Shown: in pieces, positions 1 through 7,172 of the stretch | Layout: each line of letters opens with the position of its first letter | Numbering within the stretch: the stretch's first letter is position 1 | Source: SOJZ01 sp964556565 | GTDB lineage: Archaea; Thermoproteota; Bathyarchaeia; Bathyarchaeales; Bathyarchaeaceae | Length of the DNA: 24,232 nucleotides | Assembly (NCBI GenBank): GCA_964556565.1 | Contig: CAZKWF010000026.1 | Span: forward strand, 1 to 24,232 | Direction of reading: 5' to 3' | Position numbers and translations under genes: made by a program | Notes under the pieces: model-generated | What the model was told of the DNA's origin: nothing | Databases searched by the model: none | What the model saw: only the letters and a program-made list of their open reading frames with translations

Positions 1-1835
1 TTCCCTCGCTTGGTGTACACCCGACACGCCTTAGGTTTCTCGCCTAGGGACACCTGTGACGGTTCTGGGTACGGTCACAGAGGATCCTTTCCAACACCCT
101 TTTCATTGGCTCCGAAGATCAGTTGAACCACCCTAAAAACGGGTGGCTTTTCCCGCTTTCGCTTGGTTCTCGCCATTACGGCACTCCCCAAGATTATACG
201 GTTAAACAAGGCGACAGCCTTGCTCAACCTACCTTGAAGCGTCAGGTATTGGACTTGCGTCGCCGCATGTACCTCTGTGGTACAGGAATTTTAACCGGTT
301 TCCCTTTCGGCTAGATCGGTTGAGTCTAGTCTTAGGACCGACTTACCCCCAGCTGATGACGCATTGCTGGGGAACCCTTGCCCTTTCGGCGGAGGGGTTT
401 CTCACCCCTCTTTGCTGTTACTACCACCGGGATATGCAATCCCGATCCGGTCCACTGGACCTCACGGCCCAGCTTCTGCCCAGTCGGGACGCCCTCCTAC
501 CGGATTGCAGCGCTAAGCTGCACCCTGGGGTATCGGTGGCTGGCTTAGCCCCGTCCATTTTTAGGGCCATCAGCCTCGGCGGGTGAGCTGTTACGCTTTC
601 TTTGAAGGGTGGCTGCTTCTAAGCCTACCTTCCCGCTGTCTTAGGCTGATGACGCCTTTCAGTTTAACACTTAGCCAGCACTTTGGGACCTTAACCTCAG
701 TCTGGGTTGTTCCCCTCTCGGACTAGGAGCTTACCCCCTAGAACCCGTCTCCTGAGGTCTACAGCGCCGGCGGATTCGGAGTTTGAAAGAAAAGCGGGGT
801 CTTTCGACCCCTTACTTCTCAATCAGTGCTCTACCCCGTCGGCAGCCTCGCTCAGGGCTGGGCTGCGACCCACTTCGGAGGGAACTAGCTATCACCGAGC
901 TAGATTGGTCTTTAGCCCCTAGCCCCAGGTCAAGGGAGCGAATTGCACGTCAGCACCCTTTCGAGCCTCCACCAGGCTTTCGCCTGACTTCGCCCTGCCC
1001 AGGGCTAGATCGCTCGGTTTCTAGTTTCACTGCTGTGACTTCGGGCCATTTCAGACCTCGCGCCTCGCCAGTGTAAACGCTGGTTGTGCGCATGTTGGTT
1101 TCCCTGTGCTTGCGGGCTTGTTTGCCCTTAGGCTTGCCACAGCCGTGATCTCCCCGGCCCGTGTTTCTAGACGGAGCGTGCAACCCTGGTCCTCCTCCCT
1201 CGTACTTGTATGTTGCCATAGGTTCCTTTGGGAGGGATCTGTCCTTCTGGGCTGCACACGTCTGTAACCGTCTGGTTTCAGGCTCTTTTCATCTCCCTTC
1301 CGGGATGCTTTTCAGCTTTCCGTCACCGTACTAGTGCGCTATCGGTCTTGAGACGTGTTTAGTCTTGGAAGTTGGTGACTTCCAGTTTCTCGCACCCATA
1401 CCAGGGTACGGTACTCTGGGATTCCAGCCCGTCTTCTTCTAGTTTGCGCTTACGGGGCTTTCACCCTCTTTGGCGAGCCGTTTCAGGCTACTTTGGCTTT
1501 GCTAGTGAGAAGGTGGCTGGACCCACAACCCTACATTCGCCATGCGTTTCCGCATGGAGTTCAGTTTGGACTTTTCCCTTTTCGCTCGCCGCTACTGAGG
1601 GAATCCCGTTTTGGTTTCTTTTCCTCCCCTTACTAAGATGCTTCCGTTCAGGGGGTTCCCGCTCCTTTTTGGAGCGCCACGAGGTCCCTTGGGAGCTCGT
1701 AGCGAGAAGTCTCATTCGGGTATCCCCGGATCTACGCTTGCGTGCAGCTACCCGGGGCGTTTCGCCGCTTGCCGCGCCCTTCTTCGGTGCTCAAGCCTAG
1801 TCATTCGCCAGACGGCGTTGCATGTCGGGCTTACT
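1..1835 (-). rRNA. 23S ribosomal RNA, 5' two thirds (3' part outside window)
   Basis: Read on the minus strand, the sequence follows archaeal 23S rRNA from its 5' end to roughly E. coli position 1740. Landmarks include the GTPase-centre segment near 585-645 (AGGCTTAGAAGCAGCC followed by AAAGAAAGCGTAACAGC), the AAGGTCCCAAAGTGCTGGC stretch near 675-695, and the 5'-terminal GAAGAAGGGCGCGGCAAGC near 1764-1782. The 5' end is placed at about 1831-1838 by comparing GGCGAATGAC (1800-1809) with E. coli positions 23-32. The length up to the window edge matches the standard gene, so no intron is apparent in this part. ORFs in this interval are shadows. The 16S gene is not upstream, because the next gene on that side encodes a protein. 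Confidence 0.96.
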
Positions 1836-1894
1836 TGGTTGTTTTGGTGTTTGTTTGGTGTGTGGTTTGTTTTGGTTTTTGCGTGGTGTTCATT

Positions 1895-1921
1895 GTGAGC
1901 TTGTGTATAGTTCTTGCTCAC
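1895..1921. repeat. Small inverted repeat next to the mature 23S 5' end
   Basis: GTGAGC (1895-1900) pairs with GCTCAC (1916-1921). It lies about 60 nt upstream of the mature 23S. It may contribute to leader folding, but on its own it is weak. Confidence 0.3.
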
Positions 1922-1966
1922 TTTTCCCTTCATCATCAATCCTTTAGGATCGATAATTGCATCTGT

Positions 1967-2002
1967 TTTGAGGTCTTTTTGTACGTAGAATTTGACCTCA
2001 AA
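1967..2002. repeat. 9-bp inverted repeat in the 23S leader
   Basis: TTTGAGGTC at 1967-1975 is perfectly complementary to GACCTCAAA at 1994-2002, with an 18-nt loop. The perfect palindrome AAAGGCGCCTTT (2000-2011) abuts it. Both would lie at the very start of the predicted pre-23S transcript, so they could be processing or stability structures. Confidence 0.5.
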
Positions 2003-2037
2003 GGCGCCTTTGCATTATTACTGGTTATTTTCGTGTC

Positions 2038-2050
2038 ATATAAATTTAGT
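2038..2050 (-). promoter_or_regulatory. Candidate TATA box/BRE for 23S rRNA
   Basis: The minus strand reads ACTAAATTTATAT, a good archaeal BRE plus TATA pair. Transcription would start near 2012-2016, right before the palindrome at 2000-2011. This would give a leader of about 180 nt. A second AT-rich box near 2125-2137 (AAAAATTATA) is an alternative. Confidence 0.4.
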
Positions 2051-2163
2051 GTATTGTGTGGTTTTATGTTTGTCGCGTTATGTTTCGTATGTTGTTTGTG
2101 TGTGTCTCTCTCTTTAGACCCCCCTATAATTTTTTCAATAGCTTCTTATTCTCTCTTATTAGG

Positions 2164-2179
2164 CCCCCTACCTAGGGGG
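2164..2179 (-). terminator. GC-rich hairpin after the methyltransferase gene
   Basis: CCCCCT and AGGGGG form a 6-bp stem around the loop ACCT, about 90 nt past the methyltransferase stop codon in its reading direction. It could end that transcript before the rRNA promoter. No clean poly-T run follows on the minus strand, so the role is uncertain. Confidence 0.25.
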
Positions 2180-2270
2180 GAGGGTCGCGGCTTCTGTCAA
2201 AGTTGTTCTTAGGTTTTGTTCTGTTTCCCTGCTTGATGAAGAATCTGCTTATGTGATGAATGTGTGATTT

Positions 2271-2855
2271 TTAACGTGGATTATGTGAGAGTTTGGGTGT
2301 CGTGGTTTTACATGTAGCCGTGTAGTCTTTGAGCTTACTGTCGGTTTTTAGCGTGCATATTGTTAGCTCCGCGTTTTCAAGTAGTTGCGTAAACGTTTTT
2401 TTGGTGAAGCTTTTTTTCAGCGCCGTAACCGCTATGGTGGCGTTGTCCTTGCTTATTCTTTTGATTTCACGGAGTGTTGTTGCTGGGTTGGGCATGTTTT
2501 GTAGGAGGGTTATGGCGAAGATTGTGTGGAATGTTTTGTTTTTGAAGGGGGTGTGGTCGGCTTCGGCGCGGATGACGGCTATGTTACCGTATTGTTTTGC
2601 TTGTGTTTTTGCTCTTTTGAGTAAGCCGAGTGAAGTGTCTAGTCCTATGAGGAGTTTTGCTGAGTTTTTGATGTGTTTGAAGAGTGGGCCTGTTCCGCAT
2701 CCTATGTCTAGTGTGATGTTTTCGGGTTGAAAGTGTATTTCATCTAGCACAGCTTTGATTTTTGCTTCTTGTTCTTCAGCGTATTGTGTGTCGTAAACGG
2801 TTGCTATGTTGTCGTAGTGTTGCATAACTTTCCGTTTTTTGTTCCAGTCGGCCAT
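2271..2855 (-). CDS. Class I SAM-dependent methyltransferase (UbiE-like)
   Basis: The 194-residue protein has the Rossmann-type SAM-binding motif LDIGCGTG (residues 49-56), then an acidic residue at the end of strand 2 (IGLDTS) and an ALLQNMPNP-like region typical of the UbiE/Coq5-like Methyltransf_11 group. The N-terminal YDNIATVYDTQY resembles the start of that group. The substrate cannot be read from the sequence. The gene is co-oriented with the 23S gene and about 435 bp upstream of it; an rRNA substrate is only a positional guess. The ATG at 2855 is the only sensible start. The C-terminal third is short, lysine- and threonine-rich and weakly conserved. Confidence 0.85.
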   Translation of the reverse strand: MADWNKKRKVMQHYDNIATVYDTQYAEEQEAKIKAVLDEIHFQPENITLDIGCGTGPLFKHIKNSAKLLIGLDTSLGLLKRAKTQAKQYGNIAVIRAEADHTPFKNKTFHTIFAITLLQNMPNPATTLREIKRISKDNATIAVTALKKSFTKKTFTQLLENAELTICTLKTDSKLKDYTATCKTTTPKLSHNPR

Positions 2856-2868
2856 CGCTGTTCAGAAG

Positions 2869-2875
2869 TTTTATG
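2869..2875 (+). promoter_or_regulatory. Candidate TATA box for nucS
   Basis: TTTTATG is centred about 26 bp before the TTG at 2898. The transcript could therefore begin at or next to the start codon (leaderless). No SD precedes 2898, which fits. Confidence 0.35.
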
Positions 2876-2897
2876 TGTGTTTGTTTATTTGTAAAGG

Positions 2898-3689
2898 TTG
2901 TTGGCGGAGATATTGAGAAGTCAAAGATCTGTCGTTGCTTTGGAGAATCCGAGTGTGGAAGAAGCGGTGGAGTTGGTTAGAAAGGCTCTTTCAGAGCGGA
3001 GAGTGCTTGTTATTGTGGGAAATTGTTGGGCTGACTATCGTGGAAGGGCGAGTTCCAAGCTGGAGCCGGGTGAAAGAATTGTCGTAATAAAAAGGGACGG
3101 GTCGGTGTTGGTTCATCGTCCTTCAGGGTATGAGCCGGTGAATTGGCAGCCGCCTGGCTGTTTGTTTCAGACTCATGTAGTAGATGATGTTTTGCAGATT
3201 CGAGCTGTTCGGAAGAAGCCAGCGGAGTCGGTGAAGCTGTTTTTTGATCGTGTGTATTTGGTCTCCGCATTAAGTCTTGTAGACGCTGGAGAGTTTTCGC
3301 TTTATGCGAGTGAGGAGGATATGCAGAAGGCGATACTGTTGGAGCCGAGTCTCTTAGAAGCTGGTTTTAAGCCTATTGCGTACGAGAAGAGGGTGGAGCC
3401 TGGGTTTATCGACGTTTATGGGGTTGATGAGGCTGGAAGGTTTGTTGTGGTGGAGATTAAGCGTAAGACGGCTGGGCGTGAGGCAGTTTTGCAGTTGTCC
3501 AAGTACGTGGAGTCGATTAAGAGTATGGTGAATCGTGAGGTGAGAGGTGTTTTAGTGGCTCCTCACTTGGGAAAGGGTGTTCAAAGGTTGTTGGAAACGT
3601 TGAAGCTGGATTTTAAGCCTTTAGACCCGAAAAAGTGCGCAGAGATCATAACTCGATTCAAAACCAAGAAACTTGAGGAGTTTCTATAG
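2898..3689 (+). CDS. nucS: Endonuclease NucS/EndoMS (mismatch-specific)
   Basis: NucS/EndoMS cuts both strands at mismatches in archaea and actinobacteria. The 263-residue protein shows the family's N-terminal DNA-binding block (residues 49-87: GRASSKLEPGER, IKRDGSVLVH, NWQPPG) and the RecB-like nuclease core with Asp172 (GFIDVYG), Glu186 and Lys188 (VVVEIKRK). The C terminus ends in KKLEEFL, which may be a degenerate PCNA-binding motif; that is an inference. The start is uncertain: TTG at 2898 gives full length and fits a leaderless promoter, while TTG at 2901 or 2913 is possible, the last with a GGAG close before it. It diverges from the methyltransferase with 42 bp between them. Confidence 0.93.
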   Translation: MLAEILRSQRSVVALENPSVEEAVELVRKALSERRVLVIVGNCWADYRGRASSKLEPGERIVVIKRDGSVLVHRPSGYEPVNWQPPGCLFQTHVVDDVLQIRAVRKKPAESVKLFFDRVYLVSALSLVDAGEFSLYASEEDMQKAILLEPSLLEAGFKPIAYEKRVEPGFIDVYGVDEAGRFVVVEIKRKTAGREAVLQLSKYVESIKSMVNREVRGVLVAPHLGKGVQRLLETLKLDFKPLDPKKCAEIITRFKTKKLEEFL

Positions 3690-3720
3690 AGAAAAATTCT
3701 AGAACAAAATTCTAGTGCAC

Positions 3721-3730
3721 ATGCATGCAT
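3721..3730. repeat. ATGCATGCAT palindrome between convergent genes
   Basis: A perfect 10-bp palindrome lies in the 69-bp gap between the 3' ends of nucS and the MBL-fold gene. Just before it, AAAATTCTAG occurs twice, at 3693-3702 and 3706-3715. Related GCATGC palindromes lie at 5145 and 21316. Confidence 0.35.
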
Positions 3731-3758
3731 TTTGTATGGATAGAGAGAATGTCGCTAG

Positions 3759-4415
3759 CTAGGTTAATTGATATTCTCCTCCCTTTTCCAGCAATACTAC
3801 CTTGATGTTTGATGTGGCTGTAACTTCCTTCTTGAATCCCTCTGGGTCTGTGTCCCAACAATGCATAGGCACCACTACTTTTGGATCAATTGCCAAAGTA
3901 GCTTCTGCAGCTTCAGAGTTGTCCATTGTATATTTGTCTCCTGTAGGAAGTAAGGCAACATCTACATGTCCTAACTGTCTCATCTCAGGGATAAAGTCCG
4001 TATCCCCCGCATGATAGATCGTCTTGTCTCCAATTGATATCAGGTAGCCAACTCCATATCCTTTAGGATGCCAAGGTTTTCCTGAAGGTTTAAAACGCTT
4101 GTAATTGTAGGCTTCTACAGCCCTAACCCTAATGCTGCCAACTATTGTTTCTTCTCTAGGCTGAAGGGTTTTGACGTCTCCTTCAATCTTTGAAACACAC
4201 TTTTTGGGGGCAATAACAACGGTATCCTCTTTGCTGACCTTTGCAATCTTTTCTGAACTGAAATGATCGGCATGGGAATGGGTGACAAGTATTAAATCCG
4301 CTTTCTCAGAGGTCTCAACTACTCCTCCATATTTCCTCAAGTCAACATAGATGACTGCTCTTTCAGCCTTAATTTGGAAACTGGCATGACCAAGAAACTT
4401 AATGTAAATAGCCAT
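3759..4415 (-). CDS. MBL-fold metal-dependent hydrolase (UPF0173-like)
   Basis: The protein is about 218 residues long. It has the metallo-beta-lactamase metal site THSHADH (His46, His48, Asp50, His51), then YHAGDTD and a late histidine in PMHCWDTDP. The opening KFLGHASFQI is typical of the archaeal/bacterial UPF0173 branch (UlaG/RomA-like hydrolases), whose substrates are mostly unknown. I chose the ATG at 4415 because it matches the usual family N terminus; an in-frame GTG at 4433 with AGGA just before it would add six residues. It converges with nucS. The neighbouring GNAT gene shares its strand but is separated by about 80 bp, so a shared transcript is possible but not shown. Confidence 0.88.
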   Translation of the reverse strand: MAIYIKFLGHASFQIKAERAVIYVDLRKYGGVVETSEKADLILVTHSHADHFSSEKIAKVSKEDTVVIAPKKCVSKIEGDVKTLQPREETIVGSIRVRAVEAYNYKRFKPSGKPWHPKGYGVGYLISIGDKTIYHAGDTDFIPEMRQLGHVDVALLPTGDKYTMDNSEAAEATLAIDPKVVVPMHCWDTDPEGFKKEVTATSNIKVVLLEKGGEYQLT

Positions 4416-4498
4416 TTCGCACCACTCTAGCACAAGTCCTGCTGTTTAGAGCATTCGCTATCCAGTTTTTATGACTTATGGAAGAAACTACTCTATGC

Positions 4499-5008
4499 TC
4501 AGTAAAAGCAGAAGACATACCAGTTTTCTTTTGCCAGGAAGTCTTCTTTCCAACCTCTCTTTCTGCATATGGCTATGGCAGCAGGATTATCTGTATAATA
4601 CACGATGTGGTCATAGCCTTTGTTTCTGATGAATTCTTCAAAGAATTCAAAGAACTTTTTGCCGTAGCCTTTCCTTCTGTATTTCTTTCTCAGCCAGATT
4701 TCATGAAGTTCAACAATGTTATCTTTCCTTCCTCCAAGGAGCCTCCTGAGTGATACTCTGTCTTCTTTGTCTCTAGGGTCTCCTTTTCTATGCTCTTCAG
4801 TGTTTGTTTCATGCCAGATTGCATGCCCAATGATTTCGTCGTTTTCCCTCCAAACGATTAGGAGTGATGGATTTTTGACTAAGACTTTGTTCCAACGGGT
4901 ATCCAGTTCTTCTGAAAAGCCAAATGTTCCCTGCCACTCTTTATCAAGTGCCAATTTCTTGTAGTATCTCTTGAATTCCTCTAAATCACAACCTACAACG
5001 ATTCTCAT
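4499..5008 (-). CDS. GNAT-family N-acetyltransferase
   Basis: The 169-residue protein carries the acetyl-CoA pyrophosphate-binding signature of GNAT enzymes, LRKKYRRKGYGKKFFEFF (core RRKGYG at residues 111-116), after the beta-4 strand IVELHEIWL. It then has a beta-5 to alpha-4 stretch YYTDNPAAIAICRKRGW, where the acetyl acceptor and CoA are usually bordered. The acyl acceptor is not evident. The N-terminal half is variable, as usual in this superfamily. The ATG at 5008 follows only a weak SD (AGGGTAAG). Confidence 0.85.
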   Translation of the reverse strand: MRIVVGCDLEEFKRYYKKLALDKEWQGTFGFSEELDTRWNKVLVKNPSLLIVWRENDEIIGHAIWHETNTEEHRKGDPRDKEDRVSLRRLLGGRKDNIVELHEIWLRKKYRRKGYGKKFFEFFEEFIRNKGYDHIVYYTDNPAAIAICRKRGWKEDFLAKENWYVFCFY

Positions 5009-5134
5009 GAGCTTACCCTAACTTTAAGTTATTATTCTCTATTTCTAGCGGGTATCCAATAATTTTTTGCATGCGTCCTATACACTCATAGCATGTATGT
5101 CGCGAATTACACAGAACCCTTTTTACACTGTAAG

Positions 5135-5156
5135 ATTTTAACATCACGCATGCGTG
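5135..5156 (+). promoter_or_regulatory. TATA candidate with 12-bp operator-like palindrome
   Basis: ATTTTAA at 5135-5141 is a TATA candidate. The perfect palindrome CACGCATGCGTG (5145-5156) falls between it and the expected transcription start near 5164. A repressor bound there would block initiation. The gene downstream starts at 5202. Confidence 0.35.
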
Positions 5157-5201
5157 CTAAAAAGGAATAGAGAGCGGTAGTAGCGTTTGGAGGCTAAGGG
5201 G

Positions 5202-5606
5202 TTGGAGAACTGCAAAACGTGTGAACGGTGTCGCAAAGAAGTTAGAGACCTCTACGCTTTTTACGAAGTCAATAAGCAAGATGAAAGGCGTAAATTTGGA
5301 AGTTTCTGTAGCGAATGTACAAAAGAGCTTGTAGATGAATTGAAGGGTAAGCTTGAATGGGTCCGTTTTGAAGGCGGTTGGAGAGGTTATATCCATCCTA
5401 AAGCGAGGATGGAACTTGAGAAGTCTGGATTTGCCCAAGCAAAACATGACACTCAACTGATAGAGATAGCGGGAAGAAAAAGGAACCCAGCTGGTGAAAG
5501 GGAAGTCTTAGAGATTTTGAGGCTAGAATACGCTGGGGGTCTTATTTCAAGGGAAGAGTATGAGAAGCAGTTGATAGAGGTTAAGAAGAAATGTATGCGT
5601 GCATAG
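5202..5606 (+). CDS. Small Cys-rich protein with C-terminal SHOCT-like motif
   Basis: I do not recognise a named family for the whole protein (134 residues). Near the N terminus, CKTCERC and, about 35 residues later, FCSEC give paired cysteines that could bind a zinc ion. The C terminus (EVLEILRLEYAGGLISREEY followed by EKQL) matches the short amphipathic SHOCT motif, often found at protein ends and thought to aid oligomerisation. The TTG at 5202 is preferred over the TTG at 5187 because a perfect GGAGG (5189-5193) lies 8 nt before it and would otherwise be inside the gene. The promoter carries an operator-like palindrome. The next gene converges, so this is a single-gene unit. Confidence 0.7.
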   Translation: MENCKTCERCRKEVRDLYAFYEVNKQDERRKFGSFCSECTKELVDELKGKLEWVRFEGGWRGYIHPKARMELEKSGFAQAKHDTQLIEIAGRKRNPAGEREVLEILRLEYAGGLISREEYEKQLIEVKKKCMRA

Positions 5607-5616
5607 GAAAATGGAA

Positions 5617-6111
5617 TCAGAGCAATGTTTTCAGAGCGCCATAAGATATTATCTCGGAAACCTCTTCCACGAACCTAATGTGCTCCGCATTGTCAGATGC
5701 AAGAGACCCCTTCAATATTATGGGTAAGAAGTCAAGGTCTTGTGCACCTCTGTATGTAGATAAAACGCAATACTCTGCACAAAACCCTGTGATAATAACT
5801 GTATCAACTTGAAGTTTTCTTAGTTTTTCTGCAAGCCCTGTCTTTGTGAAAGAGTTGCCATAGGTTTTCACGATGCGTATGTTTTTGGGCGCAAGCTTAA
5901 CACTTTCAGGCATATCAAAACCTGATTTACCTGGCACAAGGCCTTCCTTCTCACTCTTGTGCTGTATAGCAACAATGGGAAGATTCTTTTTTCTGAAAAG
6001 GTCTATTGCTGCATTTATGTACTCAATGGCTGACTTCAGGGAGTCTGAGCACGCCTGATTGATGTTGAAGAACTCATTCTGTATGTCTATTACGAGTAAG
6101 GCTGGTTTCAT
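5617..6111 (-). CDS. Isochorismatase-family cysteine hydrolase (nicotinamidase-like)
   Basis: The 164-residue protein has the catalytic triad of the family: Asp9 in LLVIDIQNEF, Lys82 in IRIVKTYGNSF and Cys115 in TGFCAEYCVLST. The length and the YGNSF segment after the lysine are close to small nicotinamidase-type enzymes, which hydrolyse nicotinamide to nicotinate. Other amides or isochorismate are possible, and the metal-site histidines of PncA are not clearly present, so I keep the call at family level. A strong SD (GGAGG) sits just before the ATG at 6111. The gene stands alone on its strand. Confidence 0.85.
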   Translation of the reverse strand: MKPALLVIDIQNEFFNINQACSDSLKSAIEYINAAIDLFRKKNLPIVAIQHKSEKEGLVPGKSGFDMPESVKLAPKNIRIVKTYGNSFTKTGLAEKLRKLQVDTVIITGFCAEYCVLSTYRGAQDLDFLPIILKGSLASDNAEHIRFVEEVSEIISYGALKTLL

Positions 6112-6325
6112 TTTTTGTCCTCCTTCTTTACTTCACTATCTAGCTGTTTTTGTAAGCTTTGGTATTGAGGATAGATAAACATTGTTTCTTAAGGTTCTGT
6201 CAAGTCTTCGTCTGATTCGTTTCCCTGTAAAAGTTCGTCAGATAAAGAAGAGTAGAAATCGAAACTAGTGAATGCACATACATAGGGCTAACATTCTTAC
6301 TAGCTTTCTTATTGGGCTGGCTTAA

Positions 6326-6886
6326 TCACTTAAGGCGAGTAACAGAGTCATCAATTGATGCAATCAGTTTCTTGAAGTCTGTGAACTGATAAAGGTGGTC
6401 TGAACTTCCAGCAATTACAATATGACCATGACCTTCCAAGTTCATCTTTCTTATTTCTTCATACGTTCTTTGAACTATTGCAAGGGCATCAGGTTTCAGA
6501 AACGATGCGAGTTCAATCTTGACCGAATCGTATGCTTCCGTGATGAGAGGAATTCGTTCATCAGGAATTCGGTTTTCCTCTTTGGGTGCGTCCGAAAGAG
6601 TTTCTCGGATTATGGAAAGCTCATTAATCAATGCTCTCTTGATCACTGCCCTTCTTCGCCTGTTCTTCATTAAATCAGTTAGCTGAGATAGCAAGAAACC
6701 TATAATAACACTTATTACTGCAAGAATTCCTCCCCAAGGAAACTGTTCGCTCATCCATAGTGGATTTGTGAGACCAGTTACAAAGGGATCGAGATACCCT
6801 AGAGAATAACTAGCCCAGACTAGAACTATAACAATAGAAATGGCAACGACAACCATCAGTTTTTTCATAATGCGTGTATATTTCAT
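6326..6886 (-). CDS. Unknown two-TM membrane protein with cytosolic helical domain
   Basis: I recognise no family. The roughly 186-residue protein has two hydrophobic segments near the N terminus (starting LMVVVAISIVIVLVWASY and GGILAVISVIIGFLLSQL). A basic run KNRRRR follows, which suggests that the C-terminal half is cytosolic. That half looks mainly helical, with no cysteine or obvious catalytic motif. I take ATG 6886 as the start; TTG 6892 in frame adds two residues, and no clear SD is visible. There is no operon partner: more than 200 bp of spacer lies on each side. Confidence 0.6.
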   Translation of the reverse strand: MKYTRIMKKLMVVVAISIVIVLVWASYSLGYLDPFVTGLTNPLWMSEQFPWGGILAVISVIIGFLLSQLTDLMKNRRRRAVIKRALINELSIIRETLSDAPKEENRIPDERIPLITEAYDSVKIELASFLKPDALAIVQRTYEEIRKMNLEGHGHIVIAGSSDHLYQFTDFKKLIASIDDSVTRLK

Positions 6887-6892
6887 AGTCAA

Positions 6893-7172
6893 AGCTATTC
6901 TAAGTTTTCACTTTAAAGATTTAGGCTTCTACGGTGTTGGTGCGTTATTATGGACTTTTGCATTTTGGAGAGTCATTCACTTGTTTTTTCCTTCAGCCGT
7001 TATTCCACAAGCTTCTGCTGTGGTCTTTCCTTTAAGGGCTTGGTGAGGTCTTATGGGGTTAGAGTAGGGGTGCTTGTCGTTCTAGTTTAATAAAATCATT
7101 AATCAGCAAAAAGTGAAAGTTCTTACCCACAAAAGTCACCGTAAACCACGATAAAGGCGCGGAATCTCAATC
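6893..7172. other. Intergenic stretch with no supported gene
   Basis: About 280 bp between the two-TM membrane protein and nreA. A plus-strand open frame ending at 7046 is hydrophobic, but it overlaps the start of the neighbouring gene, has no SD and no family resemblance. I see no tRNA and no strong repeat here. Confidence 0.5.

Larger units (their letters stand above)
1836..2270 (-). other. 23S rRNA leader and upstream spacer, no gene
   Basis: This 435-bp T-rich stretch (plus strand) separates the 23S gene from the methyltransferase. I see no tRNA and no 16S sequence in it. Read on the minus strand it holds a promoter candidate, then a chain of self-complementary segments before the mature 23S: a 12-bp palindrome, a 9-bp-stem hairpin and a 6-bp-stem hairpin. 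A GC-rich hairpin lies nearer the methyltransferase end. The whole reads as a dedicated rRNA promoter plus a processed leader. Confidence 0.6.

Noticed and set aside
123..1800. Several open frames on both strands across the rRNA region
   Set aside because: They lie inside the 23S rRNA gene and have no protein-like features.
1930..1945. ATGATGA on the minus strand within the rRNA leader, like a box C
   Set aside because: No box D within the expected length.
2234..2262. TTGATGA and GTGATGA motifs resembling boxes C and C' of a C/D guide RNA
   Set aside because: No CTGA box D or D' lies at a suitable distance; the first motif also lacks the purine.
6840..7046. Hydrophobic plus-strand frame next to the two-TM protein
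   Set aside because: Begins inside the gene on the other strand, no SD, no recognisable family.
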